A DNA stretch of 64,000 bases from Streptomyces fuscichromogenes (GTDB taxonomy: Bacteria > Actinomycetota > Actinomycetes > Streptomycetales > Streptomycetaceae). How positions within the stretch are numbered: the first letter of the stretch is position 1; each line of letters starts with the position of its first letter. The translations under genes were made by a program, and so were the position numbers. Below the pieces are notes generated by a model that ran no database searches, was not told the DNA's origin, and saw nothing but the letters and a program-made list of their open reading frames with translations. Of this stretch, positions 36,985-44,179 are shown piece by piece. The stretch lies in NCBI RefSeq assembly GCF_014645815.1, contig NZ_BMML01000035.1:23519-87518 (forward strand), in the 5' to 3' direction.

Positions 36985-38186
36985 GATACGTCCGCGAGCT
37001 GATCGCCCCGCTCGGGGCGATCGTGGCCGTGGGCGCGTTGAACGCGACCGGCACCTGGTCGTTCCGCGACGTCTCGGTCGGCGCGTTCCTGGCGGGCAGA
37101 CGGCAGCAGTGGGATCGCCTCTTCGCCGCCGTCTGCTCACTCTGCGCCTTCGACGCCGACGAGGCGAGGGCAGCTGCCGATGAGACCGGCTACTTCCGTG
37201 ACCACGACCTGTCCGCGCCACTCCTCGTCCTCTGGTCCGCGGGAGTGACGGGTGCCGAGAGCCTCCACGACCCGGCGCCAGCGGTCGTACGCCGGATGTG
37301 CCGCATGGCTGCCGACCTTCAACTGACCGAGTTCCTGGACATGTTGGTGGCGGTGGCCCTCGACGCCGGTGCGGACGACGCGGCCGAGGGCGCACCCCGG
37401 GTCACCGAGATCCTCATCGCCGCCTGCGACCTGGCGGACCCGACCGGGAGCACCACTCCGCGCCACGTCCACCGCGTGTGGCGAGTCGCGCGTCTGGCGT
37501 CGGCGCTCCGTCCGGACTCACCCACTCCGGAGCACACCAAGGCGGGGCTCCGGTCGTACGACGAGACGCTGGAGGAGCTGCTCGGCGGCGGCCCGCCGGA
37601 GCGCGACTACGGCTACCGCTACCGCTATGTCGGCCCCGCCGAAATCGCCGCCACGACAGCTCAGTTCACCGGTACCGGCACCGGTACTGATACCGGCACC
37701 GGCCTCGGAACCCCGATCGCGTCCGTGGCCGACTTCGCGTCGTGGGCCGGACGGCAGTCACCGGCGGAGCTGGCCGAGCCGTTCACGTACGTCGTCGGGC
37801 TCGACGGGCGGCTACGGCTTGCTCCCCGCCGTAGCGAGCACGTGGCCTGTGCGGGCGGAGCGGCCGTACTCGGCGCCGGTGAGATCGGCTTCGTACGCGA
37901 GGCGGGCCGGTGGGCGGTGGGCGAGGTCAGCAACCAGTCGACGGGCTACTGCCCCGACGTCACGTCCTGGCCGGCGGTGGCCCGTGCGCTGGACGTCGTC
38001 CCGCTCCGCCGCCCCGCCGCCTTCACCCACGAGGTGGTGTTCCGCCGCTGCCCCGCCTGTGCGGAGCACAACATCGTCCGGGAGGCCGACTTCGTCTGCG
38101 TCTTCTGCGGCGGCGATCTGCCGGAGGCATGGAACGTGGACGTGGACGTGGACGTGGCCGACGTCGGCCGGTCAGGTCGTCCGTGA
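36981..38186 (+). CDS. Conserved hypothetical protein with C-terminal zinc ribbon, third gene of the XRE/DUF397 operon
   Basis: A 401-residue cytoplasmic protein from GTG 36981, coupled to DUF397 by a 4-bp overlap. The N-terminal ~200 residues are helical (FLAGRRQQWDRLFAAVCSLC; LQLTEFLDMLVAVALDAGAD). A low-complexity TGTGTGTDTGTG linker lies near residue 232. The C-terminal domain contains FTYVVGLDGRLRLAPRRSEH, VACAGGAAVLGAGEIGFVRE and STGYCPDVTSWPAVARALD. It ends in a four-Cys ribbon (RRCPAC...VCVFCGG). The C-terminal half resembles a Streptomyces family of unknown function often near regulators. It ends in a VDVDVDVADV repeat and overlaps the convergent hydrolase gene by 15 bp. Confidence 0.82.
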   Translation: MRYVRELIAPLGAIVAVGALNATGTWSFRDVSVGAFLAGRRQQWDRLFAAVCSLCAFDADEARAAADETGYFRDHDLSAPLLVLWSAGVTGAESLHDPAPAVVRRMCRMAADLQLTEFLDMLVAVALDAGADDAAEGAPRVTEILIAACDLADPTGSTTPRHVHRVWRVARLASALRPDSPTPEHTKAGLRSYDETLEELLGGGPPERDYGYRYRYVGPAEIAATTAQFTGTGTGTDTGTGLGTPIASVADFASWAGRQSPAELAEPFTYVVGLDGRLRLAPRRSEHVACAGGAAVLGAGEIGFVREAGRWAVGEVSNQSTGYCPDVTSWPAVARALDVVPLRRPAAFTHEVVFRRCPACAEHNIVREADFVCVFCGGDLPEAWNVDVDVDVADVGRSGRP

Positions 38187-38714
38187 GGCGGCGAAGCGGA
38201 TATCCGCCGCCCGGGTCACGGTGACCGACCGGCCCGCGTACTGGATGACCGCGAAGATCCCGTTGTGGTGGGCGACGATCTGCGCGGCCGTCGGTTCGAC
38301 GCCGGCCGGGCGTTCGATCGTGGTGTGGCCGTCGGCGACGAGGACGAGGTCGTAGCCGTGGGAGAGGGCGCTGCGGCCGGTGGAGTCGACGCAGAAGTCG
38401 GAGGCGAAGCCGGTGACGACGAGTCGGCGTACCGCGTGCTCCTCCAGGATCTTGCCGAGTGTCGTGCCGAGGAAGGAGTCCGCGCTCTCCTTGTCGAGGA
38501 CCACGTCCCCCGGCTCGGGCGTCAGCGCCGGATGGACTTCGAGCCACTCGGCGGGCACCGTATCGAACTGCTGCCGCAGGTAGACGACCGGTACGCCGGC
38601 CACCCGGGCCCGGTCCGCGAGCTCGGCGACCCTGGCCAGGCAGGCCTCGCCGTCGTGGGCGTCCTTCAGCATGGCGCGCTGCATGTCGATGATGAGCAGA
38701 GCGGTGTCCGGCAT
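38172..38714 (-). CDS. Isochorismatase-like cysteine hydrolase
   Basis: A 180-residue alpha/beta hydrolase of the isochorismatase superfamily. It opens with MPDTALLIIDMQRAML, which carries the catalytic Asp. The Lys region follows (DVVLDKESADSFLGTTL). RRLVVTGFASDFCVDSTGRSAL provides the nucleophilic Cys in the FCVDST motif. The catalytic triad Asp-Lys-Cys is therefore intact. Substrates of the family include isochorismate, nicotinamide and N-carbamoyl amides; nothing here narrows the choice. It begins at ATG 38714, 29 bp before the stop of the next minus-strand gene, so the two may be co-transcribed. Confidence 0.92.
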   Translation of the reverse strand: MPDTALLIIDMQRAMLKDAHDGEACLARVAELADRARVAGVPVVYLRQQFDTVPAEWLEVHPALTPEPGDVVLDKESADSFLGTTLGKILEEHAVRRLVVTGFASDFCVDSTGRSALSHGYDLVLVADGHTTIERPAGVEPTAAQIVAHHNGIFAVIQYAGRSVTVTRAADIRFAASRTT

Positions 38715-38743
38715 GCCGTGACTCTGTCCCCGCAGGATCCCGG

Positions 38744-39094
38744 CTACTCCGCCTTGTTCCCGCCGCCACCCGGTTGCTGCTGCGGGCCCTCCTGCCGGAC
38801 CGCGTCCTTCGCCTTCTTTGCCAGGTCGTCGTCCAGTTTCCTGAACTCACGGACCACGGTGTCGGACATGTCGGCCAGCGAATCGATCTGCTTGGTGATG
38901 TCCTCGCGGCCGTCGTGCCAGTTGGACTCGAAGTCGTCGAGGGCGTCGTAGACGGTGCCGCTGCCGATGTCGTCCCGGTAGGACTCGAACATCTTCTTGG
39001 TGTGGTTGAGACGCTCCTTGATGGAGCGCAGCTGACGGCCGTAGTCCTCCAGCTCGCTCAGCGGTATGGCGAGGTCGCTCTTGCCGTTGCCCAC
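38744..39094 (-). CDS. WXG100-like small helical protein, probably associated with the RHS locus
   Basis: A 116-residue acidic helical protein from GTG 39094 (MGNGKSDLAIPLSELEDYGR). The middle is a helical hairpin candidate: LRSIKERLNHTKKMFESYRD, then DALDDFESNWHDGREDITKQ with a W-x-x-G-like turn (NWHDG). A Gln/Pro/Gly tail follows (QQQPGGGGNKAE). The size, helix-turn-helix layout and Trp turn recall WXG100/ESX-type substrates or adaptors that accompany polymorphic toxins in Streptomyces. It is divergent from a 219-residue conserved gene and the RHS toxin. The longer frame to 39550 lies antisense to that gene and is rejected. Confidence 0.75.
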   Translation of the reverse strand: MGNGKSDLAIPLSELEDYGRQLRSIKERLNHTKKMFESYRDDIGSGTVYDALDDFESNWHDGREDITKQIDSLADMSDTVVREFRKLDDDLAKKAKDAVRQEGPQQQPGGGGNKAE

Positions 39095-39160
39095 GTGACC
39101 GTCCCCCGTTCGCGCGTCTCGTAGTCTGGCCGCACCGTATATCAGATCATCGGGGGAGGG

Positions 39161-39820
39161 GTGGCGTACAGCATGGGCCGCTACATGGAGACGCTCACGA
39201 TCGAGCGCGGCGGGTTCCGGATCAAGGTGCCTGAGTCGTGGTGGGAGTTCGACGTGCGGCCGGAGTCGCGGGACGACTCGATCCGGCGGATGGTGGACGA
39301 GCGGATCGCCCAGTACCCGGAGCTGGCGCAGTACCGCGACACCTACGTCGGCTTCCTGCGCAGGTCTGCGGCCGACGCGTGGAAGTCGGGCGCGATGTAC
39401 TGCGGCTGCATGGCGGAGAGCTTCGGCGGCGACACCCCGATCACCGGCTCGGTCACGGTGTCGCTGGTCGGCGGCCGTACCCGCGAGGGCGCGCCGCTCT
39501 CCAACGACCCGGCCGCCATCGCCGCCCAGCTCGCCCCCAAGGAGGCCCACCGGGAGGGCGACTCCTGGCGCAAGGTGACGACGGTCGACATCCCCGGCGT
39601 CGGCCCGGCCGCCCGCACCTACGGCATCGAGGACATCCCGATCCCCGAGGACAGCCTGGGCCGCACGATCCGCGCGGTCCTGATGCAGACGTTCGTCCCG
39701 GTCCCCGGCCAGGAGGGCAAGGTCGCCCTGATCGCAGGCAGCAGCCAGGTCCTCGACCTCGCCGACTCCTTCTTCGACATCTTCGACGCCATCACGTCGA
39801 CGTTCCGCTTCGCGGACTGA
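39161..39820 (+). CDS. Conserved hypothetical protein near the RHS toxin locus
   Basis: A 219-residue protein from GTG 39161; ATG 39173 (MGRYMETLTIERGGF) is the alternative. No signal peptide or transmembrane helix is seen. Recognisable segments: FRIKVPESWWEFDVRPESRD, MYCGCMAESFGGDTPITGSV, and VDIPGVGPAARTYGIEDIPI, with a C-terminal DSFFDIFDAITSTFRF. The ending resembles small proteins that predict a folded beta sheet (DcrB/PsbP-like layout), often seen beside WXG100-type and RHS toxin genes in Streptomyces. That link is from family memory and context, not from a known function. It is divergent from the WXG100-like gene. Confidence 0.82.
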   Translation: MAYSMGRYMETLTIERGGFRIKVPESWWEFDVRPESRDDSIRRMVDERIAQYPELAQYRDTYVGFLRRSAADAWKSGAMYCGCMAESFGGDTPITGSVTVSLVGGRTREGAPLSNDPAAIAAQLAPKEAHREGDSWRKVTTVDIPGVGPAARTYGIEDIPIPEDSLGRTIRAVLMQTFVPVPGQEGKVALIAGSSQVLDLADSFFDIFDAITSTFRFAD

Positions 39821-39833
39821 ACGGACCGGTTCC

Positions 39834-39998
39834 TTGGACTGGGGTACCGGCGAGGGCCTGCTGGGGCTGGCCGACCCTGCGGAGCGGGATGCCGCGTTCG
39901 AGCGCGGCGAGGACCATCACAAGCTGGAGCACTGGTGGCTGCGCACCGCGGACGCGGTCGAAGACGGCCGTCGTGCCCTGCGCGGCCACCGACGCTGA
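39834..39998 (+). CDS. Possible small protein or gene remnant just before the RHS gene
   Basis: A 54-residue frame from TTG 39834, 13 bp after the previous stop. It reads DWGTGEGLLGLADPAERDAA, then FERGEDHHKLEHWWLRTADA and a basic end GRRALRGHRR. Codon third positions are strongly G/C, as expected for a real frame, and it is acidic then basic. No good ribosome-binding site is seen, and it overlaps the presumed start of the RHS frame. It may be a genuine small gene or the tail of a gene lost when the RHS N-terminus was deleted. Confidence 0.45.
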   Translation: MDWGTGEGLLGLADPAERDAAFERGEDHHKLEHWWLRTADAVEDGRRALRGHRR

Positions 39999-42900
39999 GC
40001 CTCTGCTGATACGGGTGTCGCGACCGCACTCCGGCGGCTACCACCTCGACGTCGACACCCGAGACGGCCGCGTGGTCGGGTTCAGCCTGCGCAACCCCGC
40101 CGACGCGCCCGCGGGAACGACGATGCTGCGGTTCGGCTACGACGCGGCCGGTGACCTCACGGAGATCCACGACTCCACCGGCGTGCCGTACACCTTCACC
40201 TACGACCTCGCCGGAAGGATCGAGTCCCGAACCGACCGGAACGGCTCCTGGTACCGCTACAGCTACGACGACCACGACCGTGTCGTCCGGGGCGAGGGCG
40301 CGGACGGCGTGCTCGACTGCACCATCGAGTACGACGCCGAGGCCCGTGCCACCCGGTACACCGACTCCCTCGGCCGTACCACGGTCTACCGGCACAACGA
40401 GCGGCTGCAGCTCGTCTCCACCACCGATCCGCTCGGTGCGGCCGTGCACAACGTGTGGGACGAGTACGACCGGCTGGTGAGCCGCACCGACGCCCTCGGG
40501 CACACCTTCGGCTACGCCCATGACACCGCCGGCAACATCACGAGGATCACGCGCCCCGACGGCACGTCCGCGTCCGCCGCCTACAACGACCTCCACCTGC
40601 CGGTCTCCGTGACCGAAGAGGACGGCGTCGGATGGCAGCACGGCTACGACGAGCGAGGAAACCGGACCGTCACCCGCGACCCGCTCGGCGCCGAGACCCG
40701 ATACTCCTACGACACGGCCGGATTCCTGACAGAGGTCACCGACGCCCTGGGAAACCGGAGCACCGCTGCCGGGAACGCCGTGGGGCTGCCGGTCCGGATC
40801 ACGAATCCGCTCGGCAGCGTCTCGACGGTCGAGTACGACGCCTTCGGCCGCACGACGGCTCTCACCGGGGCGCTGGGACAGGTCACCCGGCTCGGATGGA
40901 CCACCGAGGGGCGGCTCTCCTGGCGGCAGACCGGTGACGCACCCGCGGAACGCTTCGAGTGGGACCCCGCCGGAAACCTCGTGCGGTACACCGACGAGGC
41001 CGGCAACACCAGCACCTACACGCCCACGCACTTCCAGCTCGCCGCCACCCGGACCCGCCCCGACGGCTCGCGCTACACGTTCACCTACGACACCGAGCTG
41101 AACCTGGTCCAGGTGACCAACCCGCAGGGTGCCACCTGGGACTACGGCTACGACGCGGTGAACCGGGTGATCGCCGAGACCGACTTCAACGGGCGCACGC
41201 TCACCTACGAGGTGAACGCCATGGGAGGGCTCACGGCGGCCACCAACGGCGCCGGCGAGACCGTCTCCTTCGGCAGGGACGCCCTGGGCCGCACGACCTC
41301 CTTCCGGCACGACGGCCAGACCACGGTGCTCCGGTACGACAGACAGGGGCAACTGGTCGAACAGACCGGGCCCGAGGTCCGGGTCGCCCGCGCCTACGAC
41401 CCCGTCGGCAGGCTCGTCTCGGAGAGCGTCGACGGCCGTGACACGACGTTCCGCTACGACGCACTCGGTCGCCGGGTCGAGCGTCGGACGCCTTCCGGGA
41501 TCGTCTCCACGTGGACCTACGACGCGGCGGGGCGTCCCGAAGGCCTGGAGGCCGCGGGCCATCGGCTCGGCTTCCGGTTCGATGCCGCGGGACGGGAGAC
41601 CGCCCGCAGCCTGGGCCCCGGGATCACGTTCGGCCAGTCCTGGGACGAGGCCGACCGGCTCACGTCCCAGACGCTCTCCCGGCACCCGGAGGGCGCGGAG
41701 ACGCTGCTCCAGCAGCGCAGCTACGCCTACCGCGCCGACGGCTACCTGACAGAGCTGAGCGAACTGACCAGCGGCACACGGCGGTTCGACCTCGACGGCG
41801 GCGGACGCGTCACCGCCGTCCACGCGCGTGACTGGACCGAGACCTACTCCTACGACGACCTCGGGAACCTGGTCCAGGCCTCGACACCGGTCACCGGCGG
41901 CGACGACAGGGACCGGCAGTTCACGGGAACCCTGATCCGCCGAAGCGGCCGGACCAGCTACGAACGGGACTCCGACGGCCGGATCGTCCGGTCGGTACGC
42001 CGACTGCTCAACGGGCAGAAACGCGTCCGTACGTTCGCCTGGAACAGCCAGAGCCAGCTCGTCGGCACCGTGACGCCGGAGGGCACGCGCTGGCGCTACC
42101 GCTACGACGCGGAGGGCCGCAGAGTGGCGAAGCAGCGTGTCGCCGCGGACGGTACCGTCGCCGAGGAGACGCGCTTCACCTGGGACGGCGCGCGGCTCGC
42201 CGAACAGGTCACGACGAGTGGCCGGGTGACCTCCTGGGACTACGCCCCGGGTACCCACCTGCCGCTGACCCAGATCGACCGTCGGCCGGACGGCCCCGAC
42301 GGGGACACCCGCTTCCACGCGGTGATCACCGACCTGTCCGGAGCCCCTGCCGAACTCGTCTCACCCGACGGCGAGCTGGTCTGGAAGCGTCTCACCACGC
42401 TGTGGGGCCTGCCCATGGGGGTGCAGTCCGGCGGTTCGGCGGAATCGGCGGACGAGGTCGCCTGCCCGCTGCGCTTTCCCGGCCAGTACGCCGACGCCGA
42501 GACCGGCTGGCACTACAACCGCCACCGTCATTACGACCCCGAGACCGGGCACTACACGACTCCCGATCCGCTCGGGCTGCTGCCGGCCGCCAACGACACC
42601 GCCTATGTGTCCAACCCCTACCGGTGGATCGACCCGCTCGGCCTGTACCGGGACGAGGACAACGGCCAGTACGCGCGCGACCCCGACGCACCGGAGACGG
42701 CGCACAACAGGAAGAGCGAGTACCCCTCAGGCTACCGGGAGTCGACACACGACGAGATGGCCAAGAACTGGACGCTGGAGGGCGTGGACCAGGACGCGCG
42801 ACCGGTCGACGCAAGGGGCAACAAGATCCCGCGGGAGGATCTGACCTGGTTCGACTCCAAGGGTGACATCATCTGGGACCCGAAGAACCCCGGTTCGAAA

Positions 42901-43113
42901 CCGTTCCATGAGACGGTCACGTACGAGCACACGCAGCCCGTCGTGGATCACTGGAACAGCACCGGCTACGACACGGGCCGGGCCACCCGGAACGACTTCT
43001 ACAACGAGGCCAGCAAGATGGAAGCCATGGAGAAGAGCAAGAACTCTCGCGGTGGGGCGCTGATGGACGCGCGATACCGGCAGGACACGGGCGACAACTA
43101 CTCCTGCCGCTGA
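39973..43113 (+). CDS. RHS/YD-repeat protein with C-terminal nuclease-type toxin domain, N-terminally truncated
   Basis: About 1046 residues from the first plausible GTG. The frame is open upstream to 39238, but there it overlaps another gene and is not RHS-like. More than twenty YD repeats run from about residue 30 to 810 (for example YGYDAAGDLTEIHDSTG and RTDRNGSWYRYSYDDHDR). The core end is RFPGQYADAETGWHYNRHRH then TTPDPLGL and WIDPLGLYRD. The variable tip of about 160 residues contains TYEHTQPVVDHWNSTGYDTG, RNDFYNEASKMEAME and KNSRGGA, which resembles HNH/EndoVII (GH-E-like) nuclease toxins. No export or PAAR-like N-terminal domain is present, so 5' loss is likely. The candidate immunity gene follows 50 bp later. 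Confidence 0.82.
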   Translation: MPCAATDAEPLLIRVSRPHSGGYHLDVDTRDGRVVGFSLRNPADAPAGTTMLRFGYDAAGDLTEIHDSTGVPYTFTYDLAGRIESRTDRNGSWYRYSYDDHDRVVRGEGADGVLDCTIEYDAEARATRYTDSLGRTTVYRHNERLQLVSTTDPLGAAVHNVWDEYDRLVSRTDALGHTFGYAHDTAGNITRITRPDGTSASAAYNDLHLPVSVTEEDGVGWQHGYDERGNRTVTRDPLGAETRYSYDTAGFLTEVTDALGNRSTAAGNAVGLPVRITNPLGSVSTVEYDAFGRTTALTGALGQVTRLGWTTEGRLSWRQTGDAPAERFEWDPAGNLVRYTDEAGNTSTYTPTHFQLAATRTRPDGSRYTFTYDTELNLVQVTNPQGATWDYGYDAVNRVIAETDFNGRTLTYEVNAMGGLTAATNGAGETVSFGRDALGRTTSFRHDGQTTVLRYDRQGQLVEQTGPEVRVARAYDPVGRLVSESVDGRDTTFRYDALGRRVERRTPSGIVSTWTYDAAGRPEGLEAAGHRLGFRFDAAGRETARSLGPGITFGQSWDEADRLTSQTLSRHPEGAETLLQQRSYAYRADGYLTELSELTSGTRRFDLDGGGRVTAVHARDWTETYSYDDLGNLVQASTPVTGGDDRDRQFTGTLIRRSGRTSYERDSDGRIVRSVRRLLNGQKRVRTFAWNSQSQLVGTVTPEGTRWRYRYDAEGRRVAKQRVAADGTVAEETRFTWDGARLAEQVTTSGRVTSWDYAPGTHLPLTQIDRRPDGPDGDTRFHAVITDLSGAPAELVSPDGELVWKRLTTLWGLPMGVQSGGSAESADEVACPLRFPGQYADAETGWHYNRHRHYDPETGHYTTPDPLGLLPAANDTAYVSNPYRWIDPLGLYRDEDNGQYARDPDAPETAHNRKSEYPSGYRESTHDEMAKNWTLEGVDQDARPVDARGNKIPREDLTWFDSKGDIIWDPKNPGSKPFHETVTYEHTQPVVDHWNSTGYDTGRATRNDFYNEASKMEAMEKSKNSRGGALMDARYRQDTGDNYSCR

Positions 43114-43163
43114 AGGCCGGACCCAACCGCCCGGAACCGACCCTGGACACCCCGGAAGGAACC

Positions 43164-43898
43164 ATGGATCTGCAGTCCACCGTCACCGCGTTCCCGCGGG
43201 CCACGCCGATCGACGGCCTGGACCGCGCCTGGACGTGGCGGCTGAACCCGGTGCTGAACTTCGCGGGCGCGCTGACCGGCGACGGCACCCGGCTTCTCCA
43301 GATGAACCAGGTGCGCCGGCACGACGACGCGCTGGCGGCCGCGGTGCTGGCCTTCGCCCGCGCGCACGAGTCCGAGCTGATCGCCGAGGGGCGCTTCCTG
43401 ACCTGCGCCGGCGGCTTCGAGGCGCCCGGATACTCCTTCGACGCCGTCGCGGCCACCGTGCCCGGGGTGCACGGCCACCACCGGGTCCAGAACCCCGACC
43501 TCACGCCTGTGACCACCATCGTCTTCCCCGCGTACCGGTGCGAGTTCTCGGGGCGGGAGACGCTGGAGGAGGCCGAGGCCAGGTACCACAAGATGCTGGC
43601 CACCGCGGACATCGGCCGTGGCCCCATGCCGTTCCTGAAGATGCGCTTCGACAACCCCCGTACCGGCGGAGGCAGCAACAACCCGGGGCGTGCCCTGGCC
43701 CGCCCCGAGGTACTGCTGGCCGAGATCCCGGAGCTGAGGAACGCTCCCGGCGGGTTCGTGGAGTACGAGAACCACGCCGGTGAGGTACGGCGCGTGCAGT
43801 GGGACCGGGACGGCACGTGGGTGCTCTCGGACGCGTCCGGCAGCCAGGACCTGGGGCTCGACGAGCTCCTGCCCCTGGTGGAGGAGAGCCTGCGCTGA
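43164..43898 (+). CDS. Candidate immunity protein for the RHS toxin
   Basis: A 244-residue soluble protein with no signal peptide. ATG 43164 follows GGAAGGA. I recognise no family. Visible segments: LDRAWTWRLNPVLNFAGAL, MNQVRRHDDALAAAVLAFAR, FLKMRFDNPRTGGGSNNPGR and a C-terminal GLDELLPLVEESLR. It starts 50 bp after the toxin tip and is co-directional, the position in which polymorphic-toxin immunity genes are found. The immunity role is inferred from position only. A toxin-neutralising protein of 244 residues is larger than most immunity proteins, so an accessory role is also possible. Confidence 0.7.
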   Translation: MDLQSTVTAFPRATPIDGLDRAWTWRLNPVLNFAGALTGDGTRLLQMNQVRRHDDALAAAVLAFARAHESELIAEGRFLTCAGGFEAPGYSFDAVAATVPGVHGHHRVQNPDLTPVTTIVFPAYRCEFSGRETLEEAEARYHKMLATADIGRGPMPFLKMRFDNPRTGGGSNNPGRALARPEVLLAEIPELRNAPGGFVEYENHAGEVRRVQWDRDGTWVLSDASGSQDLGLDELLPLVEESLR

Positions 43899-43954
43899 CC
43901 CGTCCGGCCCCTGGGGCGAACCGGGCCTCGCGGACCGTCAGGGGCGGCATCGGC

Positions 43955-44155
43955 TTGATCGACGGGGTGTACCGTCCCGAGGCACTGCCGACCGGGCTGC
44001 CCGCCTTCCGGCTGCCGCAGTTCCCCCGTGCCGTCCAGTGGAACGGCTGGGCCGTCGAGCGGCTGCTCGAAATCACCGGGGACCAGATCGAGGCCCGTCT
44101 GACCTGGTCCGAGGACCCCGCGGCCGAGCCTCCCCCGGACCCCTGGGGATTCTGA
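43955..44155 (+). CDS. Small protein, possible immunity-gene remnant
   Basis: A 66-residue frame from TTG 43955 with AGGGGCGG about 8 bp upstream. It reads IDGVYRPEALPTGLPAFRLP, then VQWNGWAVERLLEITGDQIE and ends PPPDPWGF. Its codon third positions are strongly G/C and it ends 24 bp before the convergent RNA-repair gene. It looks like the end of a secretion-associated small protein or a decayed immunity gene, as often found behind polymorphic toxins. Only position and composition support it. Confidence 0.45.
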   Translation: MIDGVYRPEALPTGLPAFRLPQFPRAVQWNGWAVERLLEITGDQIEARLTWSEDPAAEPPPDPWGF

Positions 44156-44179
44156 GCGCGCGCTGTCCGACGCGGAGCG

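Noticed and set aside
39238..39972. N-terminal 245 codons of the RHS frame
   Set aside because: They overlap the 219-residue gene out of frame and have Arg/Gly/Pro-rich shadow composition. RHS homology begins only after about 39985.
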